Source: Candidatus Acutalibacter stercorigallinarum (GTDB lineage: Bacteria; Bacillota; Clostridia; Oscillospirales; Acutalibacteraceae). From it: a stretch of 64,000 nucleotides of DNA. Location of the stretch: the NCBI GenBank assembly GCA_019112625.1, contig DXIW01000021.1, positions 24,345-88,344 of the forward strand. Reading direction: 5' to 3'. The position numbers and the translations under genes are program-made. The notes beneath the pieces are model-generated. The model was given only the letters and a program-made list of their open reading frames with translations, ran no database searches and was not told where the DNA came from. Within the stretch, counting starts at the first letter, position 1. Each line of letters begins with the position of its first letter. Below are positions 32,061 to 40,445 of this stretch, in pieces.

Positions 32061-33134
32061 TTATTTCTGTTCGAACGTGACGGCCCGGCCGCCGTTGCGG
32101 GCGGACATGTAGATGGCCTCCAGGACCCGCACCACCTGGGCGGCCTGGTAGCAGGTGACGATGGGCTCGGTGTCAGTGACAATGGCGTTGACCCAGGCGG
32201 CAATCTCCCGGTCGTAGGGGGTCTCCTCCTCGTTCTGAGGGAAGGGCTCGGGCTGGTACTGCCACAGGTGGTCGTTTTCCTCGCCGTTGAGCACCAGCTG
32301 GTCGTTTTTCAGCTCGGCGCCGGCGTTTACCCCAAGCAGCAGGGAGGTGTTGGTCTCCATCTCCTTCACGTTGGCGGCCCAGGTGGCCTTTACCACCAGG
32401 GTGGCGCCGCTTTGCAGGGTCACGGTGCCGAAGGCCCCGTCCTCCACCTCGAACTTGTCAATGTCCCAGTGGCCGCCGTTGTTAAAGCCGCCCAGGGGGA
32501 TGAGCTTGTCGTAGATGTTGCCCACCGCGGAGACGATGGGGGAGTAGTCGTTCATCAGCCACAGGGTGCGGTCTACAATGTGGGTGCCGATGTCGATGAG
32601 AGGGCCGCCGCCCTGCTTCGCCTTGTTGAGGAACACGCCCCAGGTGGGCACGCCCCGGCGGCGGATGGTGCTGGCCTCGGCGTAGTACACCTGGCCCAGC
32701 TTGCCGGCCTCCATCTCCTTCTTCAGCAGCATGGTCTCCCGCTGGTAGCGCAGCTGGTAGCCCACCGAGAGCTTTTTGTGGTTGCGCTCCGCCGCAGCGA
32801 TCATGGCGTCGGCCTCGGCGCTGGAGATAGCCATGGGCTTCTCGCAGAACACGTGGGCCCCGGCGTCCAGGGCGGCGATGGTAAGCTCGGCGTGGCGGCA
32901 GTTCTCGGTGCACACGCTGACGATGTCCGGCTTTACCTCCCGCAGCATGGCCTGGTAGTCGGTGTAGACTTTTGTATCTTCATCCCCAAATTTTTCTTTC
33001 GCCTGCACGGCACGCTCCTCGATCAGGTCGCATACGGCGGCGATCTTCACATTGGGCAGCCGTTTGTACCCCCGCAGGTGTACCGGCGAGATGTACCCGC
33101 AGCCGATGACGGCAGCCCGCAAGATCTCACTCAT
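32061..33134 (-). CDS. Gfo/Idh/MocA-family NAD(P)-dependent oxidoreductase
   Basis: A 357-residue dehydrogenase. The N-terminal Rossmann fold begins AAVIGCGYISPVHLRGYKRL (GxGxxx). The catalytic motif is CEKPMAISSAEADAMI (EKP), and DIGTHIVDRTLWLM carries the active-site Asp/His. The C-terminal alpha/beta domain is normal. It precedes the TIM-barrel isomerase in the same operon and is divergent from a GH3 glycosidase. Likely role: oxidation of a sugar or glycoside at a ring hydroxyl. Confidence 0.92.
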   Translation of the reverse strand: MSEILRAAVIGCGYISPVHLRGYKRLPNVKIAAVCDLIEERAVQAKEKFGDEDTKVYTDYQAMLREVKPDIVSVCTENCRHAELTIAALDAGAHVFCEKPMAISSAEADAMIAAAERNHKKLSVGYQLRYQRETMLLKKEMEAGKLGQVYYAEASTIRRRGVPTWGVFLNKAKQGGGPLIDIGTHIVDRTLWLMNDYSPIVSAVGNIYDKLIPLGGFNNGGHWDIDKFEVEDGAFGTVTLQSGATLVVKATWAANVKEMETNTSLLLGVNAGAELKNDQLVLNGEENDHLWQYQPEPFPQNEEETPYDREIAAWVNAIVTDTEPIVTCYQAAQVVRVLEAIYMSARNGGRAVTFEQK

Positions 33135-33191
33135 TTGTCTTTACCTCCCTTAAGGAAAAGTGTGGGCCGGGGCCTTTCCCCGGCTGCCCTT

Positions 33192-33220
33192 ATGCTAATA
33201 CGGAAGGCCCCGGCTGTAAA
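33192..33220 (-). promoter_or_regulatory. Promoter of the oxidoreductase/isomerase operon
   Basis: Minus strand TTTACA, 17-base spacer, TAGCAT. A GCCGGGG/CCCCGGC hairpin (33166-33184) lies in the leader between this promoter and the start codon. Confidence 0.6.
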
Positions 33221-33368
33221 CTGCTATTTTTGACATTTGTTATACTTTTTAAGACAGATGGGCGGCTTTTTCATAAACAGACAGGCTTTACACATTTTGT
33301 ATTCCTTCAATAATTGCGATTGCCCCCGCAAGGATGGGAAAAGGGAAGGCCTGGCATAAAATTTATAC

Positions 33369-33397
33369 TTGCGCGCCAGTGCGTGAACAGGTAAGAT
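33369..33397 (+). promoter_or_regulatory. Promoter of the GH3 gene
   Basis: TTGCGC, 17-base spacer, TAAGAT, 33 bases before the ATG. Confidence 0.65.
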
Positions 33398-33430
33398 AGG
33401 GGTAAGGATTTGCGAAAGGGAGGACTGCGT

Positions 33431-35689
33431 ATGTTGTTCCAAGATAAGACGAAAAGCCCCCGGGAGCGGGCGGAGGACCTGCTCTCCCGGCTGAGCCTGC
33501 GGGAAAAGGTAGGGCAGGTGAACCAGCGGCTGTACGGGTTTGCCTCGTACACCCGGGAGGGGGAGGAGATCGCCCTGGCCCCGGAGCTCACCGTCGAGGT
33601 GGAGCGTTACGGCGGGCTGGGGGTGCTGTACGGCCTGTACCGGGCAGACCCCTGGTCGAAAAAGGACTTCTCCAACGGGCTGTACGGCCGGTACATGAAA
33701 AAAGCCTACAACCAGGTGCAGCGGTATGTGATGGAGCACTCCCGGTTCGGCATCCCCGTGCTGATGAGCACCGAGTGCCCCCACGGCCACCAGGCCCTGG
33801 ACGGCTACCTGCTGCCGGTGAACCTGGGGGTGGGCGCCGCCTGGAACCCGGCGCTGACCCAGGAGGCCTACGGCGTCTGCGGGAAGCAGCTGAAGGAGCT
33901 GGGGGTGCACTACTCCCTTATGTCCATGCTGGACGTGCTGCGGGACCCCCGCTGGGGCCGCAGTGAGGAGTGCTACGGCGAGGACCCCTGCCTGGGGAGC
34001 CAGCTGGCCAAGGCGGCAGTCACCGGGTGCCAGGAGGCCGGGGTGCCGGTGGTGGCCAAGCACTTCTGCGCCCAGGGGGAGACCACCGGGGGCGTGAACG
34101 CCAGCGCCGCCCGCATCGGCGAGCGGGAGCTGCGGGAGATCCACCTGCCCGCCATGAAGGCCTGCTGCGATGCCGGGGTGAAGGGCGTGATGGCGGCCTA
34201 TAACGAAATCGACGGGGTGTTCTGCCACGGGAACCCCTGGCTGCTGAAAAAAGTCCTGCGGGAGGAGATGGGCTTTACCGGCGCGGTGATGGCCGACGGC
34301 TGCGCCATCGACCGGCTGGACAGCCTGACCGGGTCCTCTGCCGCCTCGGGGGCCATGGCCCTGGAGGCCGGGGTGGACATCGGCCTGTGGGACCAGGCCT
34401 TCTCCCACCTGGAGGAAGCGGTGGAGCAGGGGCTGGTCTCGGAAAAGGAGTTGGACCGGGCGGTGCTGCTGGTACTGGAGCAGAAATTCGCCCTGGGGCT
34501 GTTCGAGCACCCCTATCTGGACGAGGAGGAGCCCGAAAACTTCAACGACCCGGCAGTGTACCCCCAGAGCCTGGAGCTGGCCCGGCAGGGGGCGGTGCTG
34601 CTGAAAAACGAGGGCCTGCTGCCTTTGCGGGCGGCGGGGAAGAAGATCGCCCTCATCGGGCCCAACGCCGACAACCTGTACAACCAGCTGGGGGACTACA
34701 CCCCCCAGCAGCCCGAGGGGGCGGGCGTCACCCTGCGGGAGGGGCTGCAGGAGCTTTTGGGGGAACAGATTCCCTATGCCCTGGGCTGCCCTGTGTGCGG
34801 GGTGGACGCCTCCGGCATCCCCGAGGCAGTGGAGCTGGCGAAGGCGAGCGACCTGGTGATCCTGGCCCTGGGCGGGTCCTCCAGCCGGTTCGCCGGGGCC
34901 ACCTTCGACACCAACGGCGCCGCGGTGCTGGACGGCCCAGTGCAGATGGACTGCGGCGAGGGCATTGACTGCTCCACCCTGCGGCTGCCCGGCTGCCAGG
35001 AGGAGCTGGTGCGGGCGGTGGCCGCCACGGGCAAGCCGGTGGTGGCGGTGGTCATCGCCGGGCGGCCCTACGCCATCCCCGAACTGGCGGAGAAGGCCCA
35101 GGCGGTGGTGTACTCCTTCTATCCCGGCCCCTGGGGCGGCCTGGCCCTGGCCGAGGTGCTGCTGGGCAAGGTGAATCCCTCCGGCCGGCTGCCGGCCTCC
35201 CTGCCCCGGAGCGCGGGCCAGCTGCCTTGCTACTACAACCCCAAGGCCTCTTACCAGGCTACGCGCTACTGCGATGAGCAGCCCGGCGCCCTGTACCCCT
35301 TTGGGTACGGGCTCTCTTACACCCGGTTTGAGGCGGAGGGTGTCAGCTTCCCCGCCCCCATGAGCAAGGCGGACCTGGCCGCCGGGAAGAAGGCCCAGGT
35401 GCGCTTTACCCTGAAGAACACCGGCTCCTGCGACGGCTACGCCGTGGTGCAGCTCTACATTCATGATGTGGCGGCCAGCACCGTGCGCAGGGTCAAGGAG
35501 CTGAAGGCCTTCCAGAAGGTGTGGCTCCCCGCCGGGACGGCGAAGGAGTACCTGCTGGAGCTGGGCGCGGAAGAGCTCTCCCTGTGGGATACGGCCATGC
35601 AGTTTACCCTGGAGCCCGGCGACTTTACGCTGTTCCTGGAGGAGGGTGGAACGGAGATGGCTCGCGCCACCTTTACCGTGACCCCGTGA
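33431..35689 (+). CDS. GH3 beta-glucosidase, canonical domain order
   Basis: A 752-residue glycoside hydrolase from the ATG at 33431 (GGGAGG seven bases upstream; the track TTG at 33410 overlaps that site). Barrel first: STECPHGHQALDG, RDPRWGRSEECYGEDP, VAKHFCAQG, nucleophile Asp in GAVMADGCAIDRL (about 289). Then the sandwich domain (GAVLLKNEGLLPL), then the fibronectin-like C-terminal domain (FGYGLSYTRFE). No signal peptide, so cytoplasmic. Divergent from the oxidoreductase/isomerase operon, which supports a shared glycoside pathway. The usual SDW-type nucleophile motif reads MADG here. Confidence 0.93.
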   Translation: MLFQDKTKSPRERAEDLLSRLSLREKVGQVNQRLYGFASYTREGEEIALAPELTVEVERYGGLGVLYGLYRADPWSKKDFSNGLYGRYMKKAYNQVQRYVMEHSRFGIPVLMSTECPHGHQALDGYLLPVNLGVGAAWNPALTQEAYGVCGKQLKELGVHYSLMSMLDVLRDPRWGRSEECYGEDPCLGSQLAKAAVTGCQEAGVPVVAKHFCAQGETTGGVNASAARIGERELREIHLPAMKACCDAGVKGVMAAYNEIDGVFCHGNPWLLKKVLREEMGFTGAVMADGCAIDRLDSLTGSSAASGAMALEAGVDIGLWDQAFSHLEEAVEQGLVSEKELDRAVLLVLEQKFALGLFEHPYLDEEEPENFNDPAVYPQSLELARQGAVLLKNEGLLPLRAAGKKIALIGPNADNLYNQLGDYTPQQPEGAGVTLREGLQELLGEQIPYALGCPVCGVDASGIPEAVELAKASDLVILALGGSSSRFAGATFDTNGAAVLDGPVQMDCGEGIDCSTLRLPGCQEELVRAVAATGKPVVAVVIAGRPYAIPELAEKAQAVVYSFYPGPWGGLALAEVLLGKVNPSGRLPASLPRSAGQLPCYYNPKASYQATRYCDEQPGALYPFGYGLSYTRFEAEGVSFPAPMSKADLAAGKKAQVRFTLKNTGSCDGYAVVQLYIHDVAASTVRRVKELKAFQKVWLPAGTAKEYLLELGAEELSLWDTAMQFTLEPGDFTLFLEEGGTEMARATFTVTP

Positions 35690-35909
35690 TCTGATGAGAA
35701 CTATTTGAAAAAAGCCGAGGAAGCCTTAGCGTGAAAGGCCAGGAGTATCCCTCCCACCCTTTCCCATCCCCAAAATCATGCGCACCCCTCACAAAACCAG
35801 CTTTGCACAGCCCCCACATAGCCGCCATCCGCCCCGGCATGCTATCTAGATAAAGTCAACTTCAAGCGGGCGCTCGTTTGTCTTTTCCTCCAAAATGGGC
35901 GGGAGGCCC
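35690..35909 (+). other. Intergenic stretch without a recognised gene
   Basis: No supported coding frame. A weak GCCTT/AAGGC hairpin near 35720-35750 could end GH3 transcription, but no T-run follows. The sequence is C-rich up to the promoter at 35910. Confidence 0.5.
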
Positions 35910-35938
35910 TTGACATCCGCTGGAAAACAAGATATTCT
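35910..35938 (+). promoter_or_regulatory. Consensus promoter of the FecCD/FmdE operon
   Basis: TTGACA, 17-base spacer, TATTCT; about 210 bases before the first start codon, leaving a long leader. Confidence 0.82.
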
Positions 35939-35944
35939 AAAAAA

Positions 35945-36040
35945 GAATTTTGGCAGGAAGCCAACCGGAAGGCGCAAATGCTTTCGCAAGTTGAGATGGA
36001 TCAATGTTTTGAAACCAGCACCTAACGAGAAAACGTCAAG
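35945..36040 (+). ncRNA. Structured leader, candidate riboswitch or attenuator of unknown class
   Basis: Between the promoter and a strong terminator lie several short helices: TTGGC-N5-GCCAA, GAAGGC-N6-GCTTTC, TTGA-N6-TCAA, ACG-N6-CGT. The order promoter, folded region, terminator, then gene is that of a transcription-controlling riboswitch. I searched by eye for cobalamin, Moco, FMN, TPP, SAM, fluoride, NiCo and GEMM signatures and did not find one. Confidence 0.4.
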
Positions 36041-36087
36041 AAGGCGTGCTGTTCCCCAGCAGGGGAGCGGTGCGCCTTTTGTTTTTT
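36041..36087 (+). terminator. Terminator inside the FecCD leader
   Basis: AAGGCG...CTGTTCCCC-AGCA-GGGGAGCGG...CGCCTT with G-T pairs only, followed by TTTTGTTTTTTG. A second hairpin CGCGGCGC-N8-GCGCCGCG follows at 36091-36114, before the GTG start at 36151. Confidence 0.8.
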
Positions 36088-36150
36088 GTCCGCGGCGCAG
36101 CGACAGGCGCCGCGAAAAATCAGTCTGTGCGGGGGAAAAGAGGCAGCAGC

Positions 36151-37257
36151 GTGGAAAAAGCGAGCAGCTCCAACATAGTACAACAGAAAAGTGAAAAAAG
36201 CGCCGGTGGGATCGCGGGGTATTACCGCTCCATCCGGAAAAAGTGGTTCCTTTTACTGGGCCTTGCCGTCCTGACGGCGTTTCTGATGCTGGCGTCCGCC
36301 AACGCCGGTTCATCGGACCTGTCCCTGGGGGAAGTGTGTCGGGCCCTGCTGGGGCTTGGGGACGAACGCTCCTTTGTGGTGATCTGGCGGCTCCGGATGC
36401 CCCGCGTTATCGGGGCGGTAGTGGCCGGGGCGGGGCTTGCCATCGCCGGATGTGTGATGCAGACCTGCCTGAAGAACCCACTGGCCAGCCCCTCCACCCT
36501 GGGGGTGTCGGCGGCGGCTACCTTTGGCGCCAACTTCTCCATCATCGTGCTGGGGGCAGGAGCTGTGACCAGCGCCTCCTCCGGCGCTGTGACCATCTCC
36601 CAGCCCTGCCTGGTGACGGTGAGCGCCTTTGTGTGTTCCCTGGGGGCGGTCCTGCTGATTTTGGCCCTTTCCAAGCTGCGCAGCTTTTCACCGGAGTCCA
36701 TGGTGCTGGCGGGCACAGCACTCAGCTCCCTGTTTTCCGCCGGGACCACCATCATCCAATATTTTGGCGACGACGCGGGCATCGCCGCCGCGGTGTTCTG
36801 GACCTTCGGCGACCTGGGCCGTGTCTCCTGGCAGGAGAACGGCATCCTGGCCCTGGCGGTGGGGGCGGCCCTGGTGTATTTCCTCTTTATGCGCTGGAAC
36901 TACAACGCCATGGCAAACGGCGAGGAGCTGGCCCGCAGCCTGGGGGTAAAAACCAGCCGTGTGCGGTTTTGGGGGCTGCTGCTTTCCTCCCTGCTGACAG
37001 CGGTTTCCGTGGCATTTATGGGGATGATCGGCTTTATCGGCCTGATCGCCCCCCAAATCATGAAACGGGTAGTCGGCTCCGACCACCGGTTCCTGCTCCC
37101 TGCCTCTGCCTTGCTGGGCGCCGCGGTGCTGCTCCTGGCGGACACAGCGGCCCGCTCGGTGCTCTCTCCCGTTGTCCTGCCGGTGGGGGCGGTCACATCT
37201 CTTTTGGGGACGCCCCTGTTTTTTTATCTGCTGTTAAGGGGGAGAAAAGCGAAATGA
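36151..37257 (+). CDS. FecCD-family metal/corrinoid ABC permease
   Basis: Membrane subunit of a siderophore, haem, cobalamin or oxyanion importer; 368 residues from the GTG at 36151 (AGAGG seven bases before). The track ATG at 36046 lies inside the leader terminator. About ten segments; family motifs RLPRV-like WRLRMPRVIGAVVAGAGLAIAG, NPLASPSTLGV, and the ATPase contact GFIGLIAPQIMKRVVGSDHR. Its stop overlaps the ATPase ATG (ATGA). The FmdE gene at the operon end suggests a metal such as molybdenum or tungsten, but this is inference. Confidence 0.92.
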   Translation: MEKASSSNIVQQKSEKSAGGIAGYYRSIRKKWFLLLGLAVLTAFLMLASANAGSSDLSLGEVCRALLGLGDERSFVVIWRLRMPRVIGAVVAGAGLAIAGCVMQTCLKNPLASPSTLGVSAAATFGANFSIIVLGAGAVTSASSGAVTISQPCLVTVSAFVCSLGAVLLILALSKLRSFSPESMVLAGTALSSLFSAGTTIIQYFGDDAGIAAAVFWTFGDLGRVSWQENGILALAVGAALVYFLFMRWNYNAMANGEELARSLGVKTSRVRFWGLLLSSLLTAVSVAFMGMIGFIGLIAPQIMKRVVGSDHRFLLPASALLGAAVLLLADTAARSVLSPVVLPVGAVTSLLGTPLFFYLLLRGRKAK

Positions 37258-38009
37258 GACTGGAAGTGCGTGACCTTCGGTACGGCTACACCCCAGAGCG
37301 GGAGGTGGTGAAGGGCGTGTCCTTCACCGTCCGGGCGGGGGAGTGCGTGGCAGTGCTGGGGACAAACGGTGTGGGAAAGACCACCATGCTCAAGTGCATT
37401 AACCGCGTCATCCGCCCCCAGGCGGGGGAGGTACTGGTGGACGGGCGGCCGGTCCACCGGCTTTCCGGGCGGGAGCTGGCCCAGCGGATTGGCTACGTTC
37501 CCCAGGTCTGTGAATTCGCGGACAGCTCGGTGTTTGACGCCGTCCTCTTGGGGAGAAAGCCCTTTCTTCAGTGGGACGTGACCAAGCGGGACCTGGAGAT
37601 TGTTCAGGAAGTACTGCGGCGGATGGGCCTGGAGGAATATGCCCACCGGGAGGTAAACGCCCTCTCCGGCGGGGAGCGGCAGAAGGTGTCCATCGCCAGG
37701 GCCCTGGCCCAGCAGGCGCCGGTGCTGCTGTTCGACGAACCCACCAGCAGCCTGGACCTGCGCAACCAACTGGAGGTGCTGGACATGACGAAACAGGTGG
37801 TGCGCCAGCAGGGCCTGGCGGCGGTGGTCATCCTCCACGACCTGAACCTGGCCCTGCGCTTCGCGGACCAGTTTCTGGTGATGAAAGAGGGGGCCGTGTG
37901 CGCTTTCGGGGGCCGGGAGGTGGTGGACCCGGGGATGATTTGGGAAGTGTACGGCGTCCAGGCCCAGGTGCTGGAGGTGAATGGGCGGCCGGTGGTGGTC
38001 CCCCAATGA
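37254..38009 (+). CDS. FecE/BtuD-type ABC ATPase
   Basis: A 251-residue ATPase of the FecCD importer, start ATG at 37254. Walker A GTNGVGKTT, signature ALSGGERQK, Walker B VLLFDEPTSSLD, H-loop ILHDLN; all typical of iron/cobalamin importers. The track ORF runs back through the permease in a shadow frame. The binding-protein gene follows after 23 bases. Confidence 0.94.
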   Translation: MRLEVRDLRYGYTPEREVVKGVSFTVRAGECVAVLGTNGVGKTTMLKCINRVIRPQAGEVLVDGRPVHRLSGRELAQRIGYVPQVCEFADSSVFDAVLLGRKPFLQWDVTKRDLEIVQEVLRRMGLEEYAHREVNALSGGERQKVSIARALAQQAPVLLFDEPTSSLDLRNQLEVLDMTKQVVRQQGLAAVVILHDLNLALRFADQFLVMKEGAVCAFGGREVVDPGMIWEVYGVQAQVLEVNGRPVVVPQ

Positions 38010-38032
38010 GTGTTGCGAAAGGAGTTTTTTCG

Positions 38033-39160
38033 ATGAGACTATGGCGAAAAGTGCTGGCGATCCTGGCGGCGGGGGCCCTGGCGCTGGGTCTGGCCGCCTG
38101 CGGCGGTCCAGGGGAGGGGAACAGCAGTGCGGCGGTCAGTTCCGCCGCGGGAGACGCCATCGAGGTGACAGACCTGGCCGGCCGCTCTGTGGCCATTCCC
38201 GCCGGGGCGGACAGCTTCGCCTGCATCGGGCCCGGCTGCCTGCGGTTGTACTGCTATGTGGCGGAGAAAAGCCAGCTGGCGGGGATTGAGGACGTGGAAA
38301 AGACCTGGGGCCAGGCGGGGCGGCCCTACGCCATGGCCTTGGGTGATGTGGAGGGGCTCGCCGCCATTGGCCCCGGCGGCCCCGGCAGCGCCCCGGACGC
38401 CGAGCGGCTGTTCGCCTCTGGCGCGGACGTGGTGTTTTCCACCTACGCCATGGAGCCGGCGGAGATCCAGGAATTGCAGGAAAAGATCTCCATCCCGGTG
38501 GTGGCGCTGAGCTACGGGGAGGCGAGCCTTTTTTCGGAGGAGGTAAACCAGTCCTTGGAGCTTATCGGCCAGGTGACGGGGAACGAGGCGCGGGCGGAGG
38601 AGCTGATCCAGTATTTCGCCGAGGCGGAAGCTGACCTTCAAAACCGCAGCGCGAACGCTGGCGACCTGCCCACAGTTTACCTGGGCTGCCAGTCCTACCA
38701 GGGCAGCCACGGCATCGAGAGCACCACCGGGGACTACCCTCTCTTCGATGCGCTGAACGCCCGGAATGTGGTGCGGGAGGCGGGCATCGGCGGGTATGTG
38801 ACCCTGGACAAGGAAAAGCTGCTGGAGATGGACCCGGATATCCTCATCATCGACGCGGGCGGGCTCTCCATCTTACAGGAGGACTACGAGACGAATCCCG
38901 ATTTTTACGATTCCCTTTCGGCTGTAAAGCAGGGGGACGTGTACTTGCAGCTGCCTTTTAACTACTATGCGACCAATATCGAGATCGCCCTGGCGGACGC
39001 CTATTACATCGGCACGGTGCTGTACCCCGACGCCTTCGCCGATGTGGACCCGGCGGAGAAATTCGATGAAATCTGCCAGGCTCTGCTGGGCATCGACGCC
39101 TATGATAAAATAGCGGAAACATACTTCGGGGGCTACCAGAAAGTGGCCCTGTCGAATTGA
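38033..39160 (+). CDS. Metal/corrinoid-binding lipoprotein, FecB/BtuF-like
   Basis: Substrate-binding protein of the FecCD importer, 375 residues. The ATG at 38033 is eight bases after AAAGGAG. Lipobox LAAC. Then the two-lobed TroA-like fold beginning IEVTDLAGRSVAIPAGADSFACIGPG, with FASGADVVFSTY and LLEMDPDILIIDAGG. Two Cys (PGCLRLYC) near the start of the mature domain are unusual. The bound ligand cannot be inferred from fold alone. Confidence 0.9.
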   Translation: MRLWRKVLAILAAGALALGLAACGGPGEGNSSAAVSSAAGDAIEVTDLAGRSVAIPAGADSFACIGPGCLRLYCYVAEKSQLAGIEDVEKTWGQAGRPYAMALGDVEGLAAIGPGGPGSAPDAERLFASGADVVFSTYAMEPAEIQELQEKISIPVVALSYGEASLFSEEVNQSLELIGQVTGNEARAEELIQYFAEAEADLQNRSANAGDLPTVYLGCQSYQGSHGIESTTGDYPLFDALNARNVVREAGIGGYVTLDKEKLLEMDPDILIIDAGGLSILQEDYETNPDFYDSLSAVKQGDVYLQLPFNYYATNIEIALADAYYIGTVLYPDAFADVDPAEKFDEICQALLGIDAYDKIAETYFGGYQKVALSN

Positions 39161-39176
39161 AAACGGAGGTATCACC

Positions 39177-39710
39177 ATGGATGAGACGAGAGAACTTTGG
39201 GAGAAGGCCGCGGCCTTCCACGGCCACGTGTGCGGGGGATTGACCATCGGCTACAAGGCGGCGCTGTACGCCATAGAGCTGCTGGGCATCACCTTTTCCC
39301 CGGACGAGGAGCTGGTGTGCGTGGCCGAAAACGACGCCTGCGGCTGCGACGCCATCCAGGCCATTCTGGGGTGCAGCATCGGCAAGGGGAATTTGCTCTT
39401 TCACATGACGGGGAAGCAGGCGTTCTCCTTTTACAACCGGAAAACAGGCAGGTCCGTCCGGTTGGTGCTGCGGCCCAGCGGGAAGCAGATGACCAGGGAG
39501 GAATCCTTTGCCTATTACCAGAGACAGGCACCAGCAGACATGTTCGACGTGAAGGAGACGAAGATCACCCTGCCGGAGCGGGCCCAGTTCTTCGAGTCCT
39601 GCGTCTGCGACGGCTGCGGCGAGGTCACCGGCGCCAACTGGCTCCGCCTGGCAGGGGACAGGAAGCTGTGCGTGGACTGCTATCACACATACGACCGCTT
39701 TCATGTGTGA
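39177..39710 (+). CDS. FmdE-family protein with C-terminal zinc ribbon
   Basis: A 177-residue protein. The N-terminal FmdE domain starts AAAFHGHVCGGLTIGYKAALYAI (HGHxCxG metal site) with a CGCDAIQAILGCSIGKGN motif. The C-terminal ribbon CVCDGCG...CVDCYH has paired cysteines for one metal. FmdE was named from molybdenum formylmethanofuran dehydrogenase operons; its role in non-methanogens is not established. Sixteen bases after the binding protein gene, so it is part of the importer operon; metal handling or sensing is likely. Confidence 0.9.
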   Translation: MDETRELWEKAAAFHGHVCGGLTIGYKAALYAIELLGITFSPDEELVCVAENDACGCDAIQAILGCSIGKGNLLFHMTGKQAFSFYNRKTGRSVRLVLRPSGKQMTREESFAYYQRQAPADMFDVKETKITLPERAQFFESCVCDGCGEVTGANWLRLAGDRKLCVDCYHTYDRFHV

Positions 39711-39744
39711 TCCCCGGGCTCGCCAGGACAAGTGAATCCTCCTC

Positions 39745-39773
39745 AAAGGCCGGGGCGCTCGCCCCGGCCTTTT
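39745..39773 (+). terminator. Intrinsic terminator
   Basis: AAAGGCCGGGGC-GCTC-GCCCCGGCCTTTT, ending the FecCD/FmdE operon. Confidence 0.9.
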
Positions 39774-39863
39774 CGCTTTGCAGGATGGGACTTGCGAGCC
39801 GCGGCGGGAGATGCAGTAGAGAGGAAATTGTGATAAAATAAATCTGTTGCAAAAGCGGCGCTG

Positions 39864-39891
39864 TGAACTTTTTCTTTTCTAGCTACGTCTA
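39864..39891 (+). promoter_or_regulatory. ECF-sigma-type promoter
   Basis: TGAACT, exactly 16 bases, CGTCTA: the layout of SigW/SigM-type promoters (TGAAAC-N16-CGTC). It lies about 50 bases before the ECF sigma gene, as expected for autoregulation. Confidence 0.65.
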
Positions 39892-39940
39892 TAGAAGTGA
39901 AGCTGGTCTCTGATACAGAAAGCCAAAGGAGGTGATGGAT

Positions 39941-40445
39941 ATGGAGGAGTTTGAAAGGCTGCTGGAAGCGGTGCGGCCACCGGTAGAACGCTTTGTCCAG
40001 TTTCGGATCAACAGTCAAATGGATGCGGATGATGTGCTGCAGGAAGTTTTTTTTGGCTGCCTATCAGAATTTTTCCCAGCTGCGGGACAAAAGCGCCTTT
40101 AAGCCGTGGATTTTGCGCATTGCGAAAAATAAATGCAACGACTATTTCCGGCGGCGGGCGAAAACGGCAGAGGTCCCCTGGGAGGAGATGGAGGAAGCCG
40201 CGTGGAGCTATGGCCGTTCCGGCCTGGCGGAACCTGGATTGGTCCAGGAAGTTTTAAGCAGCCTTCCTGACAGGGATCAACAAGTCCTGTCGCTGTTTTT
40301 CTTGCAGGGATTTTCCCAGGCTGAAATTGCGGAAAAGCTGCGCATACCGTTGGGGACCGTAAAAAGCAGGCTTCATACCGCAAAACGAAATTTCAAAACC
40401 AGTACCCATATCCTGTTTCTGTGGCGAAAGGAGAGAGGTCTATGA
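39941..40445 (+). pseudogene. ECF sigma factor, frameshifted in a T8 run
   Basis: The ATG at 39941 follows a perfect AAGGAGGTGAT site. The frame MEEFERLLEAVRPPVERFVQFRINSQMDADDVLQEVF runs into eight T (40047-40054) and soon stops; the +2 frame then continues LAAYQNFSQLRDKSAFKPWILRIAKNKCNDYF and region 4 (FLQGFSQAEIAEKLRIPLGTVKSRLHTAKRNF). With seven T it would be one 167-residue sigma factor, a normal size. The track entry at 39993 is the out-of-frame tail. Its end overlaps the next ATG (ATGA). Sequencing error, slippage-dependent expression or decay are all possible. Confidence 0.82.

Noticed and set aside
33166-33184. Terminator or attenuator in the oxidoreductase leader
   Set aside because: The 7-base-pair stem lacks a following T-run on either strand; mentioned only as a hairpin.
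33224-35464. 746-residue minus-strand ORF opposite the GH3 gene
   Set aside because: Mirror frame of a certain GH3 gene; Gly/His/Val/Leu-rich composition without domains, caused by high GC.
35945-36040. Cobalamin or molybdenum-cofactor riboswitch
   Set aside because: Expected conserved boxes were not found by eye, so only an unclassified leader is claimed.
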